A stretch of DNA of 45,376 bases from the NCBI GenBank assembly GCA_029260165.1, contig JAJDDT010000098.1:1-45376 (forward strand), written 5' to 3'. Shown here in pieces: positions 32,735 to 42,384 of this stretch. This DNA comes from Phycisphaerae bacterium (GTDB lineage Bacteria > Planctomycetota > Phycisphaerae > UBA1845). Below the pieces are notes generated by a model. The model ran no database searches and had not been told where the DNA came from. It was given only the letters and a program-made list of their open reading frames with translations. The position numbers and the translations under genes are program-made. The stretch's first letter is position 1. Each line of letters opens with the position of its first letter.

Positions 32735-35539
32735 CTATCGATTCAACACGTTTGATGTGCTCATCGCCCCGGCGACGTCGGTCAGGCTGATCCGGTGGTC
32801 GTTGTTCACGTCGATCGATCGCAGAAGGTTGATGTCGAATCCCCGCTGAAGGAGTTCCCGAATGGAGACGTCTGTTCGCGGGCCGTCCCACTGCTGAGGT
32901 GAGGTTGGGACGCCGCAGACGGGGTTGCATCCATCCTTGTCGTCTTCGAATAGGTTGACCGAGACGAAGGAAAAATCGAGAAGATCGACGATCCCGTCGC
33001 CGTTGATGTCGCCGTGTTTCTGCCCGGTGCCGTCGGAGGAGGGGTGCTCCATGTCGCAGGAGGTGTCGGGGTCGATGAACTGACTGCCGATCGACATGAA
33101 GGTGACAAAGTCGAGGATGTCGATGACGCGGTCGCCGTTGAGATTTCCGTTGACCAGCCAATGGCAATCGGAGAACTCGGGCGAACCCTTGAAGGTGGCG
33201 TGGTAAGCGTTATCGACGCACTCGAGTCCGCACGATGAGCCTAGTGAATGCCAGGGATCGCGCGCGGTGATGCAGTCCCGGTTTCCTGCCGGGATATCAA
33301 ACATCGCGACGCCGTGGCCTGCGATGTTTCCGGGGTGTCCAAATTCGACTTCCGCATTCACGATGGTTGGAAAGGCCACCGCATCACCACACCGGGCGAC
33401 GCTGAATTCGATGCAGCGGACGAGCGGGTCAAACGCCGATCCCTCGACAAGGGTTGGTGACATTTCGAGATCGACGACGACCTGATTGCGTCCGGTGTTT
33501 TCGATTTCAAAGTTGCAGAAATTCCCGCCACCGCACGAGGCAGACGCCTGGCAGGCGACGACGGTCAGGCCTTTGCAGAATTGTCCGCCCGTCTCCGCCA
33601 GCGCGGGGTCGTTGCAGGAGTTCGGCGAGGGGATGGGCACGTCGCAGAAACCGGGGTTGATCGTGCCGCAATCTGCGCCTCCGCAATCACCACTGTCTTC
33701 GCATTGTGGGTGGTAGAATACGGTGCATTCGGGTGTCAGCTCGCCCGTGCAGTTGTCGGATATTGTGATGGGGTCGAAGAGGACGGTGGATTTCGTCAGT
33801 CCGCAGTCGGCTGGAACAGTCACCCGCCCGTCGAACGGACATGACACGTTGGATGGTGTGATGATGTTGACATCGGGGCTGCAGGTGTCGGTCACGGGAG
33901 CGCTGGGGTCGTCACACGCAGAGGGCGTGATGCGCAGTGCGGTCACCGACCCGAGCGAGGTTTCGGGATTGTGCTCGCGGAAGCAGATCGGGTTTTCGAC
34001 AAGACAATCACCGATGGCGCGAAAAACAAGTCGGGCGATGGTGGCCGGCCCGTTGGTCGCGTTGCTGCAGGGCTGGATGGGCGAGTCGCCGATGGCGTAG
34101 TCGATGGTTCCCTCGAAGGGATCGAATGCTGCAAAAAGAAGCGTATTAAAGACCTCGCTGTTGGGATTGCCGGTGTCCGCGCCCTTGATCATGTCGATCA
34201 ATTCAAGGGCGGATGAATCGTATTGAAGGAAGAATTGTGCGCCGCAGACGAGCGATGTTGAGAATCCTGTCTCAACGTCAAATGTGATAATGTCGTCGGG
34301 GCTGACGCAGAGTTGGTCGCCGCCGCCTGATTCGATTGCGTTAATGCAGAGCGCGGGGTTTTCGACGCAGAAACAGAAACCGTTTTCGCAACTGCCGGCC
34401 ACTGACGGGCAGTCATCGACGGTGATGCAGGCGACCTCGGTGATGTCGGTGTTCGTGCAGGTACCGTTGAGGCACTCGTCGGCGGTACAGGCTGACCCGT
34501 CGTCGCATTCAGTCGCCGGACCGTCGGGCAACGGTGTATGGACGGCGAGCCCGTTGTCATCGCAGGAGTCCGTGGTGCAGGGGATGTTGTCGTCGGGATC
34601 GACGACATCGCCGTTGGCGATGTTGCAGCATAGTCCCGGTGGTGTTTGATCAATGTTGCAACATCCGGATTCGTCGGCGAACGATCCGTTGGAGCAGGTG
34701 GCTGATACCCCCGCACAGGAATCGACGGTGCAGGCATTGTCATCATTGCAATCGCCGTCAAAGACACATTCGCAATTGGCTGAGCAATCTCCCCCGGATC
34801 GAAACACCCCGCCGAGGTTGTCGCACTCGGATTCGGTAACGTCTGCGGTGCAGGACGAACCGGCGCAGCAGTCGCCGACCTCGATCGTGATATTGAGCGT
34901 GTCAACGACAAAGGGGCTGTTCCCACTGTCGAAACTGGTAAGCGTTTCAGGGCAGCCATCATCCGGTGTACAAAAAGGTGCGAGATTGTAGGTCCCGCCT
35001 GCGTCGGCTGGGACATCAAAAGTCAGGTCACCGATGTATTTGACGGCACCTGGAAAATCGATCGGGACAAAGGACAAAGCCCCCGTTACGGGGCTCTCGA
35101 CGGTGCAAAAGTTGTCAACACAGGTACTGCTTCCCGGGCACTGTGCGGGCGAGACGCAATCGAGATTGGCGTCGCACTGTCCCTGTTCGAGGTTGGGGAA
35201 TCCGGGGGCACCGTTGAAGACGTAGTCAGGTCTGGTCGTCGAGATATTGGCGGAACCGGCGACAGAGGAAATGGGGGGTCTGGTGGCGATCGAGCTTTCG
35301 AGCGCGCAAGGCCAGGCGATTTCGTACTCCTGGACGGTGCCGTTTTCTGCAAAGGCTTCGATGACGATGGACGAACCACCGTCAACGGTTGATTCAAACG
35401 GCATCCCGGGTGTCGCGGTGGCTGGGTCGACACCTTCGGGGACGAAAAACAATCGAATCGGCGCGCCCGCGGATGCATACGAACCCGACATGGCGACCAA
35501 CAGGGAGAGCGCAGAAACGATTCGTGATCGCAACATCAT
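32735..35539 (-). CDS. Large secreted cohesin/dockerin-like protein
   Basis: The 934-residue protein has a signal peptide (MMLRSRIVSALSLLVAMSGS, then YASA). Cys-rich segments occupy about 120-400, with EGF-like phrases such as CNDDNACTVDSC and CDDGSACTADECLNGTC. A cohesin-like domain spans about 410-515 (VCGAQFFLQYDSSALELIDM and ATIARLVFRAIGD). The C-terminus has dockerin-like loops: NGNLNGDRVIDILDFVTFM, GDINGDGIVDLLDFSF and DVNNDHRISLTDVAG. It is an extracellular, probably matrix- or surface-forming protein. The ATG at 35539 has a signal directly after it. I know no close named homologue. Confidence 0.75.
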   Translation of the reverse strand: MMLRSRIVSALSLLVAMSGSYASAGAPIRLFFVPEGVDPATATPGMPFESTVDGGSSIVIEAFAENGTVQEYEIAWPCALESSIATRPPISSVAGSANISTTRPDYVFNGAPGFPNLEQGQCDANLDCVSPAQCPGSSTCVDNFCTVESPVTGALSFVPIDFPGAVKYIGDLTFDVPADAGGTYNLAPFCTPDDGCPETLTSFDSGNSPFVVDTLNITIEVGDCCAGSSCTADVTESECDNLGGVFRSGGDCSANCECVFDGDCNDDNACTVDSCAGVSATCSNGSFADESGCCNIDQTPPGLCCNIANGDVVDPDDNIPCTTDSCDDNGLAVHTPLPDGPATECDDGSACTADECLNGTCTNTDITEVACITVDDCPSVAGSCENGFCFCVENPALCINAIESGGGDQLCVSPDDIITFDVETGFSTSLVCGAQFFLQYDSSALELIDMIKGADTGNPNSEVFNTLLFAAFDPFEGTIDYAIGDSPIQPCSNATNGPATIARLVFRAIGDCLVENPICFREHNPETSLGSVTALRITPSACDDPSAPVTDTCSPDVNIITPSNVSCPFDGRVTVPADCGLTKSTVLFDPITISDNCTGELTPECTVFYHPQCEDSGDCGGADCGTINPGFCDVPIPSPNSCNDPALAETGGQFCKGLTVVACQASASCGGGNFCNFEIENTGRNQVVVDLEMSPTLVEGSAFDPLVRCIEFSVARCGDAVAFPTIVNAEVEFGHPGNIAGHGVAMFDIPAGNRDCITARDPWHSLGSSCGLECVDNAYHATFKGSPEFSDCHWLVNGNLNGDRVIDILDFVTFMSIGSQFIDPDTSCDMEHPSSDGTGQKHGDINGDGIVDLLDFSFVSVNLFEDDKDGCNPVCGVPTSPQQWDGPRTDVSIRELLQRGFDINLLRSIDVNNDHRISLTDVAGAMSTSNVLNR

Positions 35540-35674
35540 GGTGATTCCTCTGTCAAACCGGGAACACGCCGAAGAATGCCTATTCCCCCTCCAATACCAA
35601 ACGCAGGAGTAGTTTACCGAAAAGTGGGTGGCTGTGTCCAGATGTTGACGGAATTTGGATGGTCGATAATCCGG

Positions 35675-36424
35675 CTAGCTGACCGATCTGCCACCATCAA
35701 CGGGAATCAGTTGGCCTGTGATGTAATGCCCCTCGGCGCAGAGAAATCGGATTATACTGGATACGTCGTTTGGCGTGCCTGCGCGGTTCAGGGGTATTTT
35801 TTTGATTATGCTGAATTTGGTGGCATCGTCGTAATCGTCTGGAAACGCAGCCACGCCCGGTGCGATGGCGTTGACCTGTATCTCAGGGGCCAACTCGATG
35901 GCGAGCGCCTTGGTGAGATGGGCGAGGGCTGCCTTGGAGATTGAATAGGGCAAATGCGAAGGCCAGGGTTTGATCGCGGCGATGTCTGCGAGATTGATGA
36001 TTTTGCCCTGGCCTGTGACGGCGAGGTGCGGGGCGGCATGATGGGCCAGCGCGGCGGGGGCGGTTGTGTTGATGCGGAAATATCGGTCCCAGGAGTCGGG
36101 ATTGAATTCTGACAGTTGTTCCGGGGCGAAAATTGAGGCGTTGTTGATGAGAATGTCGAGTCGTCCCAGATCGCCGACGGTTTTCCTGATGATCGCAGGC
36201 CAGGATTCGGGGTCTGCGAGGTCGGCCTGAGTCAGCGTGGATTGGTGGCCTTTGTCCTGAATCAGGTTGGCAAGTTCGTTTGCCTGTTTGGCGGACTTGT
36301 TGAAGTGGATTGCGATGTCGCAGCCTGCGTCGGCGAGTTCGAGCGCGATCGCTCTGCCGAGGCGTCTGGCTGCCCCTGTGATGAGCGCAACACGACCTGT
36401 GAGTGGGCGGGGGGTGGCGGTCAT
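35675..36424 (-). CDS. Short-chain dehydrogenase/reductase
   Basis: The 249-residue NAD(P)H enzyme has a Rossmann motif TGAARRLG (17-24), LINNAS and the catalytic YSISK. TGAARRLG with the HFNKSAKQANELANLI segment resembles the pteridine reductase / dihydromonapterin reductase (FolM) subgroup, whose members reduce pterins with NADPH. The usual Ser of the catalytic triad is not obvious: the segment reads INLADIAAIKPWPSHLPYSISK. The ATG at 36424 overlaps the stop of the upstream membrane protein gene by 4 bases, so translation is coupled. Confidence 0.85.
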   Translation of the reverse strand: MTATPRPLTGRVALITGAARRLGRAIALELADAGCDIAIHFNKSAKQANELANLIQDKGHQSTLTQADLADPESWPAIIRKTVGDLGRLDILINNASIFAPEQLSEFNPDSWDRYFRINTTAPAALAHHAAPHLAVTGQGKIINLADIAAIKPWPSHLPYSISKAALAHLTKALAIELAPEIQVNAIAPGVAAFPDDYDDATKFSIIKKIPLNRAGTPNDVSSIIRFLCAEGHYITGQLIPVDGGRSVS

Positions 36425-36813
36425 GTTTTTTCCGGTTGATCGTCGTTGTCATCGGGTGGAACGTCGGGCACGCGGTGCATTTTCCAGACGTCGGAGGTGG
36501 GTGTGGGTTTGACATGTTCGCCCAGGAAGTGGCGTCGAAAGTTGCGACTAATGCGCAAAAGCGCGATCAGGCTGGTGAAAAGCACGACAATCAGGAGGAT
36601 GCCATAGGCGACCATTGGGATGCCGACAGCCGGGAGCAGGTGTTCGGGTTGGGGAGGGTCGAGTTTTTGATGGACAGCGATTTCTCCGACACCCTCGGGC
36701 CCCCGGAGGACGGCCATCGTCCATGCGAACAGGAGAATGAATGCACCGATGCTGAGGACGAGGTAGCCTGCTCGAAGGCGTTGCCGATCTGTTGAGCCGA
36801 TTTCCCAGGTCAT
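36421..36813 (-). CDS. Small two-helix membrane protein
   Basis: The 130-residue protein has two membrane helices (about 16-36 and 62-86: AGYLVLSIGAFILLFAWTMA and GIPMVAYGILLIVVLFTSLI). The C-terminal tail is acidic and ends DDNDDQPEKT. It lies between dnaJ (15 bases upstream) and the SDR gene (ATGA overlap). I do not recognise the family. The operon arrangement suggests all three are co-expressed, without showing a shared pathway. Confidence 0.65.
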   Translation of the reverse strand: MTWEIGSTDRQRLRAGYLVLSIGAFILLFAWTMAVLRGPEGVGEIAVHQKLDPPQPEHLLPAVGIPMVAYGILLIVVLFTSLIALLRISRNFRRHFLGEHVKPTPTSDVWKMHRVPDVPPDDNDDQPEKT

Positions 36814-36828
36814 GATCGTCTCCCTTTT

Positions 36829-37806
36829 TCAGCTCCAACTGAGGTTTTCACGGGGATTGACATCAAGGGCCTCTTTACATGATTCAATGACGCTTCGCTG
36901 CTCGTCGTCAAGTGAATTCGGGACGGCGATCTGGACAACGATGTATTGATCGCCGGGTAGCGAGCCGTTGCCGGTGGCGGGGATGCCCTTGCCGCGAAGT
37001 CGCAGTCTGGAGCCGCTGGACGTGCCGGGCGGGATGGCGACGGTGATCGTGCCGTGGAGCGTGGGGACGTCAACTTTGGTGCCGAGGATGGCTTCGGTGA
37101 TGCTGATGGGCACATCGAGGTGGATGTCGTGTCCTTCGCGGCGGAAGTATTGGTGTTTTCCGACTCGGCAAACGATGAACATGTCGCCTGGTGATCCGCC
37201 GGATTGACCAGGACCTCCCTTACCCCGGACGCGTATTTTCTGACCGTCGCTGACGTTGGGGGGGATTTTGACGGAAAGGGTCTGGCGTTTTTGGCGGCCC
37301 TGCGCGTTGAAAACGAGGTCGATTTCGACGGTGGTTCCGTGGATGGCTTGTTCGAAGGACAGGCTGACGGGGCGTTCGACGTTTTGGCCTCTTGTGGGAG
37401 CCTGGGGTTGGGCGGGCTGTCGTCCCCTGCCTCTGCGCGATCCGAAAACCTGTTCGAAGACGCTGGCGCGTCCATCTCCCGATCCGCCGAAGGCGCTGAA
37501 AAGGTCTTCGAGGTCGTCGGATCGGACTTTGGTGCCCTCGCCCCATGTGTAGTACTGGTTTCCGCCTTCGTTGACGAATTGTCCGACGCCTGCTTTTCCG
37601 AACTGGTCGTACTCGGTGCGTTTTTTGGTGTCGCCGAGGACGTCGTAGGCGTCCTGAACACGTTTGAATTTTTCCTCTGCCTGCCTGTTTCCGGGATTGC
37701 GGTCGGGGTGGAATTTCTTGGCAAGTTTGCGGTAGGCGGAGCGTATTTCAGCCTCTGTGGCAGACTTGTTGACACCCATTTCCTTGTAGAGGTCTTCGTG
37801 TGACAT
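36829..37806 (-). CDS. DnaJ/CbpA-type J-domain co-chaperone
   Basis: The 325-residue J-protein stimulates DnaK. The J domain (about 3-70) has the catalytic FHPDRNP loop and YDVLGDTKKRTEYDQFG. A linker rich in Gly/Arg/Gln precedes the DnaJ C-terminal substrate domain (about 145-310), with FEQAIHGTTVEIDLVF, IRVRGKGGPGQSGG and LHGTITVAIPPGTSSG. The Cys-rich zinc-finger of DnaJ is absent, so this is a class II (CbpA-like) protein. The ATG at 37806 is followed by SHEDLYKEMGV. It is the first gene of the three-gene minus-strand operon. Confidence 0.9.
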   Translation of the reverse strand: MSHEDLYKEMGVNKSATEAEIRSAYRKLAKKFHPDRNPGNRQAEEKFKRVQDAYDVLGDTKKRTEYDQFGKAGVGQFVNEGGNQYYTWGEGTKVRSDDLEDLFSAFGGSGDGRASVFEQVFGSRRGRGRQPAQPQAPTRGQNVERPVSLSFEQAIHGTTVEIDLVFNAQGRQKRQTLSVKIPPNVSDGQKIRVRGKGGPGQSGGSPGDMFIVCRVGKHQYFRREGHDIHLDVPISITEAILGTKVDVPTLHGTITVAIPPGTSSGSRLRLRGKGIPATGNGSLPGDQYIVVQIAVPNSLDDEQRSVIESCKEALDVNPRENLSWS

Positions 37807-37972
37807 TGGGGTCCGTTGATCGTCGCTTCAAAATCTGTCCCCCACATCTGAAATCGTGGGCCGTCCGGGAAGCTATTTTAGGCGGGTTTGCTGATATTGG
37901 AAAGAATCGCGGAGGACGGAACATGCAAAAGCGACTGCGCGTGCTTGCAAAAAGAAGTCCGTTTTTGGTACG

Positions 37973-40531
37973 ATGCCGTCATCGGAGGGGGCATCGAACG
38001 TCTTTGAACCCACCCACACATTCCGGCAGGGGATCGACAGCGAACCGTGTGCCGGACCTGGCGAAAAGGTTGGTAAATTGTTGGCGAAACCCATTCCTGC
38101 CGTTTGTGCGGTCTGCTGCGTAGTCTTCCTGTCCGCCGGGGTATCGGCCCAGACCCAGGGCCCGACCAGCTCGGACGTGCCCTACATGCTGCCAAACGGG
38201 CCCGACGTACAGACCATCTCGTTGCTGACGGTGGGCGACTCGGTCAACCTCAAGCCTGACGGCGTGACGCCGTATCGACTGGTCGGGGTTCCGGACGGAA
38301 TGGGAGCCTACGACAACGGTGACGGGACGTTTACCATTCTCCTGAACCACGAGCTGAACGGATTTCAGGGAATTGTCCGGGCGCACGGCGGTGCCGGAGC
38401 GTTCGTTTCCATGTGGACCGTGGACACCGCCACGCTGGCTGTTCTCCACGGACAGGATCTGATTCAGGAGGCGTTCGTCTGGAATCCGACGACGGGCGTC
38501 TACGAGCAATCCGCGAACGAGAGGTTCCTGCGGTTCTGTTCGGGTGACCTGCCGCCATCGGGCGCGTTCCTTAACCCCACGACCGGGTTGGGCACGACCG
38601 AACAACTGTACACCAACGGCGAGGAAACAGGCAGTGAAGGCAGGGCGTTCGCGCACATCATCACCGGGCCCAACGCCGGACGGTCCTACGAGTTGCCCCG
38701 ATCCGGCAAACTCAGCTTCGAGAATTTCGTCGTCGCCCCATCGGCCGGCGACACGACCGTCGGAATCGGGTTCGATGACTCCAACGGTGGGCAGGTTTAC
38801 GTCTACGTCGGAACCAAGACCAACACCGGCAACGAGATCGAACGTGCAGGTTTGACCAACGGGGTGTTGTACGGTCTGGTCGTCGACGGTCTGCCCGCGG
38901 AAGTTCCGTCCAACGGACTGGGTGGTCCGACCAGCCTCCCTTTTAGTCTGCACAATTTCGGCGATGTCTCTTCGCTGACCGGTGTGGAACTGCAAAACCT
39001 CAGCTTTGTCAACGGTGTCACCGCCTTTCTTCGCCCGGAGGACGGTCACTTCGATCCGCGCGACACGCGGCCCAACGATTGCTACTGGGCGACAACCGGC
39101 AGCGGCTCCGGTCCGGGTCGGCTTTGGAGGCTTCGTTTCACCGACATCACCAATCCTGCGTTGGGTGGCACTATCGACATGGTGCTCGACGGCACGGAAG
39201 GCGTGGTCAAACCCGACAACATGACCGTCGATCAGGCCGGGAACATCCTTATTCAGGAGGACCGGGGAAACACCACCGCTTTGGGGAGGATCTGGCAATA
39301 CAAAACCGCCACCGGAGCGCTGTCAGCCGTCGGCACGCACAATCCCGATTTCTTCGACGCTTTCCTCGAACCGTCGAATTTCCTGACCGTCAACGAAGAG
39401 TCATCGGGCATCATCGACGCCCGGGACATCCTCGGTCCCGGCTGGTACCTGTTTGATGTGCAGGCTCATTTCGGCATCGGCGATACCGAGCTGGTCCAGG
39501 GCGGGCAGATATTGGCCATGTTCATTCCCGATGAATTCTGCGGTGACGGTATTATCAACAACGTCCCGAACGAACCGTGTGACGACGGAAACAACACGCC
39601 CGGTGATGGATGCGACGCAAACTGCGTGGTCGAGTTCTGCGGTGACGGCATCACCAACGACGCCCCCAATGAGCAGTGCGACGACGGGAACTTCACGGTT
39701 GGTGACGGCTGCGACGAGAACTGTGTCACGGAGTTCTGCGGTGACGGCATCATAAACAACGCTCCGAATGAGGCGTGCGACGACGGCAACGTCGCGTCTG
39801 GTGACGGATGTGACGCGAACTGCCTCGTCGAATTCTGCGGTGACGGCATCACAAACGACGATCCGAACGAGGAATGTGACGACGGAAACAACCTCGACAA
39901 CGATGGCTGCGACGCGAACTGTGTGACTGAGTTTTGCGGTGACGGTGTCGTCAACAACGACCCAAACGAAGAATGCGACGATGGCAACTTCACGGTTGGT
40001 GACGGCTGCGACGAGAACTGCATCGCGGAGATATGCGGGAACAACGTGCTCCAGGCTGGTGAGCAGTGCGATGACGGAAACAATGTCAGCGGTGACGGAT
40101 GCGATCAGAATTGCGACATCGAGTTCTGCGGCGACGGGTTCACCAACAACGCGGGCAACGAGGGATGTGACGACGGGAACGCAATCTCAGGTGACGGCTG
40201 CTCTGCTGTGTGTGTTGCCGAATTCTGCGGTGACGGCATCATCAACAATCTGCCGAACGAGGAATGCGACGACGCGAACAGCATCGACGGCGACGGTTGT
40301 CAGAGCGACTGTCGCAATCCGGTCTGCGGCGACGGCATCATCGACATCAGCAACGGTGAGCAATGCGACGACGGAAACGACGATCCGAGTGACGAGTGTG
40401 GCACGAACTGCCGGTTTGATCCCACCGTACCCACGGTTACATCGTCGGGCATGGTCGTCCTCATGTTGGCCTTGATGGTTGCAGTCGCGATCAGGTTCCG
40501 TCGCCCGGCGTCTTCATGCTCTTCTGAATAG
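37973..40531 (+). CDS. PhoX-like secreted protein with nine DUF4215 repeats
   Basis: The 852-codon frame opens at ATG 37973, but no ribosome site is seen there. The signal peptide (AVCAVCCVVFLSAGVSAQ) lies at about 43-60, and TTG codons at 38078/38081 with AAAAGG upstream give a more usual start. Residues about 70-510 resemble PhoX-like (DUF839) propeller phosphatases: LLNHELNGF, LRPEDGHFDPRD, DNMTVDQAGNILIQED and EESSGIIDARD. Nine Cys-rich repeats of about 33 residues follow (see repeat entry). The end (VPTVTSSGMVVLMLALMVAV, then RFRR) resembles an IPTL/PEP-CTERM-type sorting signal. An outer-surface phosphoesterase is likely; catalysis is unverified. Confidence 0.7.
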   Translation: MPSSEGASNVFEPTHTFRQGIDSEPCAGPGEKVGKLLAKPIPAVCAVCCVVFLSAGVSAQTQGPTSSDVPYMLPNGPDVQTISLLTVGDSVNLKPDGVTPYRLVGVPDGMGAYDNGDGTFTILLNHELNGFQGIVRAHGGAGAFVSMWTVDTATLAVLHGQDLIQEAFVWNPTTGVYEQSANERFLRFCSGDLPPSGAFLNPTTGLGTTEQLYTNGEETGSEGRAFAHIITGPNAGRSYELPRSGKLSFENFVVAPSAGDTTVGIGFDDSNGGQVYVYVGTKTNTGNEIERAGLTNGVLYGLVVDGLPAEVPSNGLGGPTSLPFSLHNFGDVSSLTGVELQNLSFVNGVTAFLRPEDGHFDPRDTRPNDCYWATTGSGSGPGRLWRLRFTDITNPALGGTIDMVLDGTEGVVKPDNMTVDQAGNILIQEDRGNTTALGRIWQYKTATGALSAVGTHNPDFFDAFLEPSNFLTVNEESSGIIDARDILGPGWYLFDVQAHFGIGDTELVQGGQILAMFIPDEFCGDGIINNVPNEPCDDGNNTPGDGCDANCVVEFCGDGITNDAPNEQCDDGNFTVGDGCDENCVTEFCGDGIINNAPNEACDDGNVASGDGCDANCLVEFCGDGITNDDPNEECDDGNNLDNDGCDANCVTEFCGDGVVNNDPNEECDDGNFTVGDGCDENCIAEICGNNVLQAGEQCDDGNNVSGDGCDQNCDIEFCGDGFTNNAGNEGCDDGNAISGDGCSAVCVAEFCGDGIINNLPNEECDDANSIDGDGCQSDCRNPVCGDGIIDISNGEQCDDGNDDPSDECGTNCRFDPTVPTVTSSGMVVLMLALMVAVAIRFRRPASSCSSE
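39533..40417 (+). repeat. Nine tandem DUF4215 (Myxococcus-type Cys-rich) repeats
   Basis: About nine units of roughly 99 bases, each encoding EFCGDGI.N..PNE.CDDGN then GDGCD.NC (positions 39533-40417). Unit 6 has lost two residues and reads EICGNNVLQAGEQCDDGNN. The DNA is highly similar between units, for example the GACGGTAACTTCACGGTTGG-like block in units 2 and 5. Each unit has four Cys, expected to pair. Confidence 0.85.
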
Positions 40532-40789
40532 TTGACCACCTGTAGAGCGGGTGGCTGGGTTGGATGTTTTCGACCCAGCCGGCTTCGCCCGGGCGACCGC
40601 GGATTTCGTCGCCAACCCAATCACCGACCATTGCAACTGCGTCCTATTCCCTTCTTTTCATCATGCCACACTCCCGGTACAACGTTGACCGGGAACGCCG
40701 GGTCGTTTGCCTGCGATTTCAGTTCATCACCATTGGGATGTGCGATCGAACAGAACCAGACACCATAACGCCGTAACCGCTTACCAATC
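40532..40789. other. Intergenic region before the M48 gene
   Basis: A CCACC/GGTGG hairpin lies just after the PhoX-like stop (about 40534-40552). Otherwise nothing beyond the upstream region of the M48 gene is seen; no ribosome site is obvious before its ATG. Confidence 0.4.
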
Positions 40790-42373
40790 ATGTATTTACA
40801 CGCAATCATCGCCTACTGTATGCTCATCTGGTGGCTGCAGGACCGTCCTGTCGAACCTTGGCTGACGAATTCCACCGGGATGTGGGCTGTCGTGCTCGGG
40901 CAGATGGTGGTGATCGCCGTTCTGGCTACGATCGCGTCACGGTCAGCCGTCAGGGTCTTCGACAGCTCGCCCGACGGTCCCCATGACGCCCAACACCTCC
41001 ACCATCGCAACAACCTGATCCTGCGAACATTGGTCCTGCTCACCTTCGCCGCAAACCTCGCACTCACGCCCTGGGTTGACTGGGTAAACCAGCTCAAACC
41101 CATTTCAAAAATCCCCGGACTACCGGGTGTCATCATGCTCGTTCCGTTCCTGCTGACCGCCACCATCGCGATCGCGTGCTCCTTTCCAATCGACCGAAAA
41201 ATCCGCTTCCGGGTGGCAGGCACACAGGCGTGGCGAACAGGCTCCACACCGCAGGTCTGGAATTTCAAGACGTATCTGAGCTTTAACGTGCGTCACCAGT
41301 TGCTCGCCGTCATCGCACCGACGACGTTCATCCTCGCTGCCTTCGACGTCACAACAACGCACGAGCAGGCCATCCTGCAAGTCATTCCCATCCAGTGGGC
41401 ACCCGATGCAATTCTGGGCCTGACTGCGGCGGGTGTCTTCATCCTGGCACCCTGGATGCTCCGCCATATCTGGACCACGCACTCCATGCCCGACGGACCG
41501 CTGCGACAACAATTGCAAAAATCATGCGAACGGATTGGACTGAAATGTCGAGACATCCTCGTGTGGCGAAGCGGAGGCATGATCGTCAACGCCGCCGTCA
41601 TGGGCATTCTCGCTCCCATCCGCTACGTCATGCTCAGCGACGGACTGCTCAGCGCCCTGTCGTCCAGACAAATCGAAGCAGTCTTCGGCCACGAAGCAGG
41701 CCACGTCAGGCATCGACATATTCAACACTTCCTCGTATTCGCCATGACCAGCATGCTGGTCTCCGGTGCAGCCATGGAGGGTGTCTACCAATGGCAACGC
41801 AATTACCCCGACGTCCTGCCATTCAATTTCACCATGACATCCATCCAGGGTATAGGCCTGGTCGTCATCGTGCTCATCTGGGGGATCGGGTTCGGATTCG
41901 TCTCTCGCCGATTCGAACGACAGGCGGACCTGTTCGGTGCCCGATGCGTCACGCCGAATGACGAACGCGAATGCGATCAACCCTGCGGACTCCACCCCCG
42001 CGCCGAAATCGAAATCGACAACGACAAGACCACACCACTCTGCGCTTCAGGTGCCAAAACATTCGGAAGCGCCCTCGAAGCCGTCGCCGTCCTCAACGGA
42101 ATCCCCGTCGAAGAACGAAGCTGGCGACACTCCTCCATCGCAAGTCGCATCCGCCACCTCAACACCCTCGCAGCCGACCGCAACCAACTCGTCCGCTTTG
42201 AAAACGTCATCCGCCGCATCAAACGCACCCAACTCGCCATCGCCGTCGCAGCCGTCATCATCTCCTGCGCTTACGGACTATACGTCTACGCGGAACGTCA
42301 AACGCAGCCATCAGGTGTTCGCAGGACCGAGACCGTCCTGATACACCATCCTGCACCATCGGCGAATATCTGA
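40790..42373 (+). CDS. M48-family membrane zinc metalloprotease
   Basis: The 527-residue protein has several membrane helices in its first 200 residues and one near 345-365. The catalytic HExxH motif is FGHEAGHVRHRH (about 302-313), with Glu for proton transfer. The third ligand Glu is not securely identified; FERQADLFGARC (about 374-385) holds the ExxxD pattern usual in M48. The family includes HtpX and CAAX-type endopeptidases that clear membrane proteins. A long insertion with several Cys and acidic residues (PNDERECDQPCGLHPRAEIE) follows. The antiporter gene begins 11 bases later. Confidence 0.85.
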   Translation: MYLHAIIAYCMLIWWLQDRPVEPWLTNSTGMWAVVLGQMVVIAVLATIASRSAVRVFDSSPDGPHDAQHLHHRNNLILRTLVLLTFAANLALTPWVDWVNQLKPISKIPGLPGVIMLVPFLLTATIAIACSFPIDRKIRFRVAGTQAWRTGSTPQVWNFKTYLSFNVRHQLLAVIAPTTFILAAFDVTTTHEQAILQVIPIQWAPDAILGLTAAGVFILAPWMLRHIWTTHSMPDGPLRQQLQKSCERIGLKCRDILVWRSGGMIVNAAVMGILAPIRYVMLSDGLLSALSSRQIEAVFGHEAGHVRHRHIQHFLVFAMTSMLVSGAAMEGVYQWQRNYPDVLPFNFTMTSIQGIGLVVIVLIWGIGFGFVSRRFERQADLFGARCVTPNDERECDQPCGLHPRAEIEIDNDKTTPLCASGAKTFGSALEAVAVLNGIPVEERSWRHSSIASRIRHLNTLAADRNQLVRFENVIRRIKRTQLAIAVAAVIISCAYGLYVYAERQTQPSGVRRTETVLIHHPAPSANI

Positions 42374-42384
42374 GGAGTTTTCCC

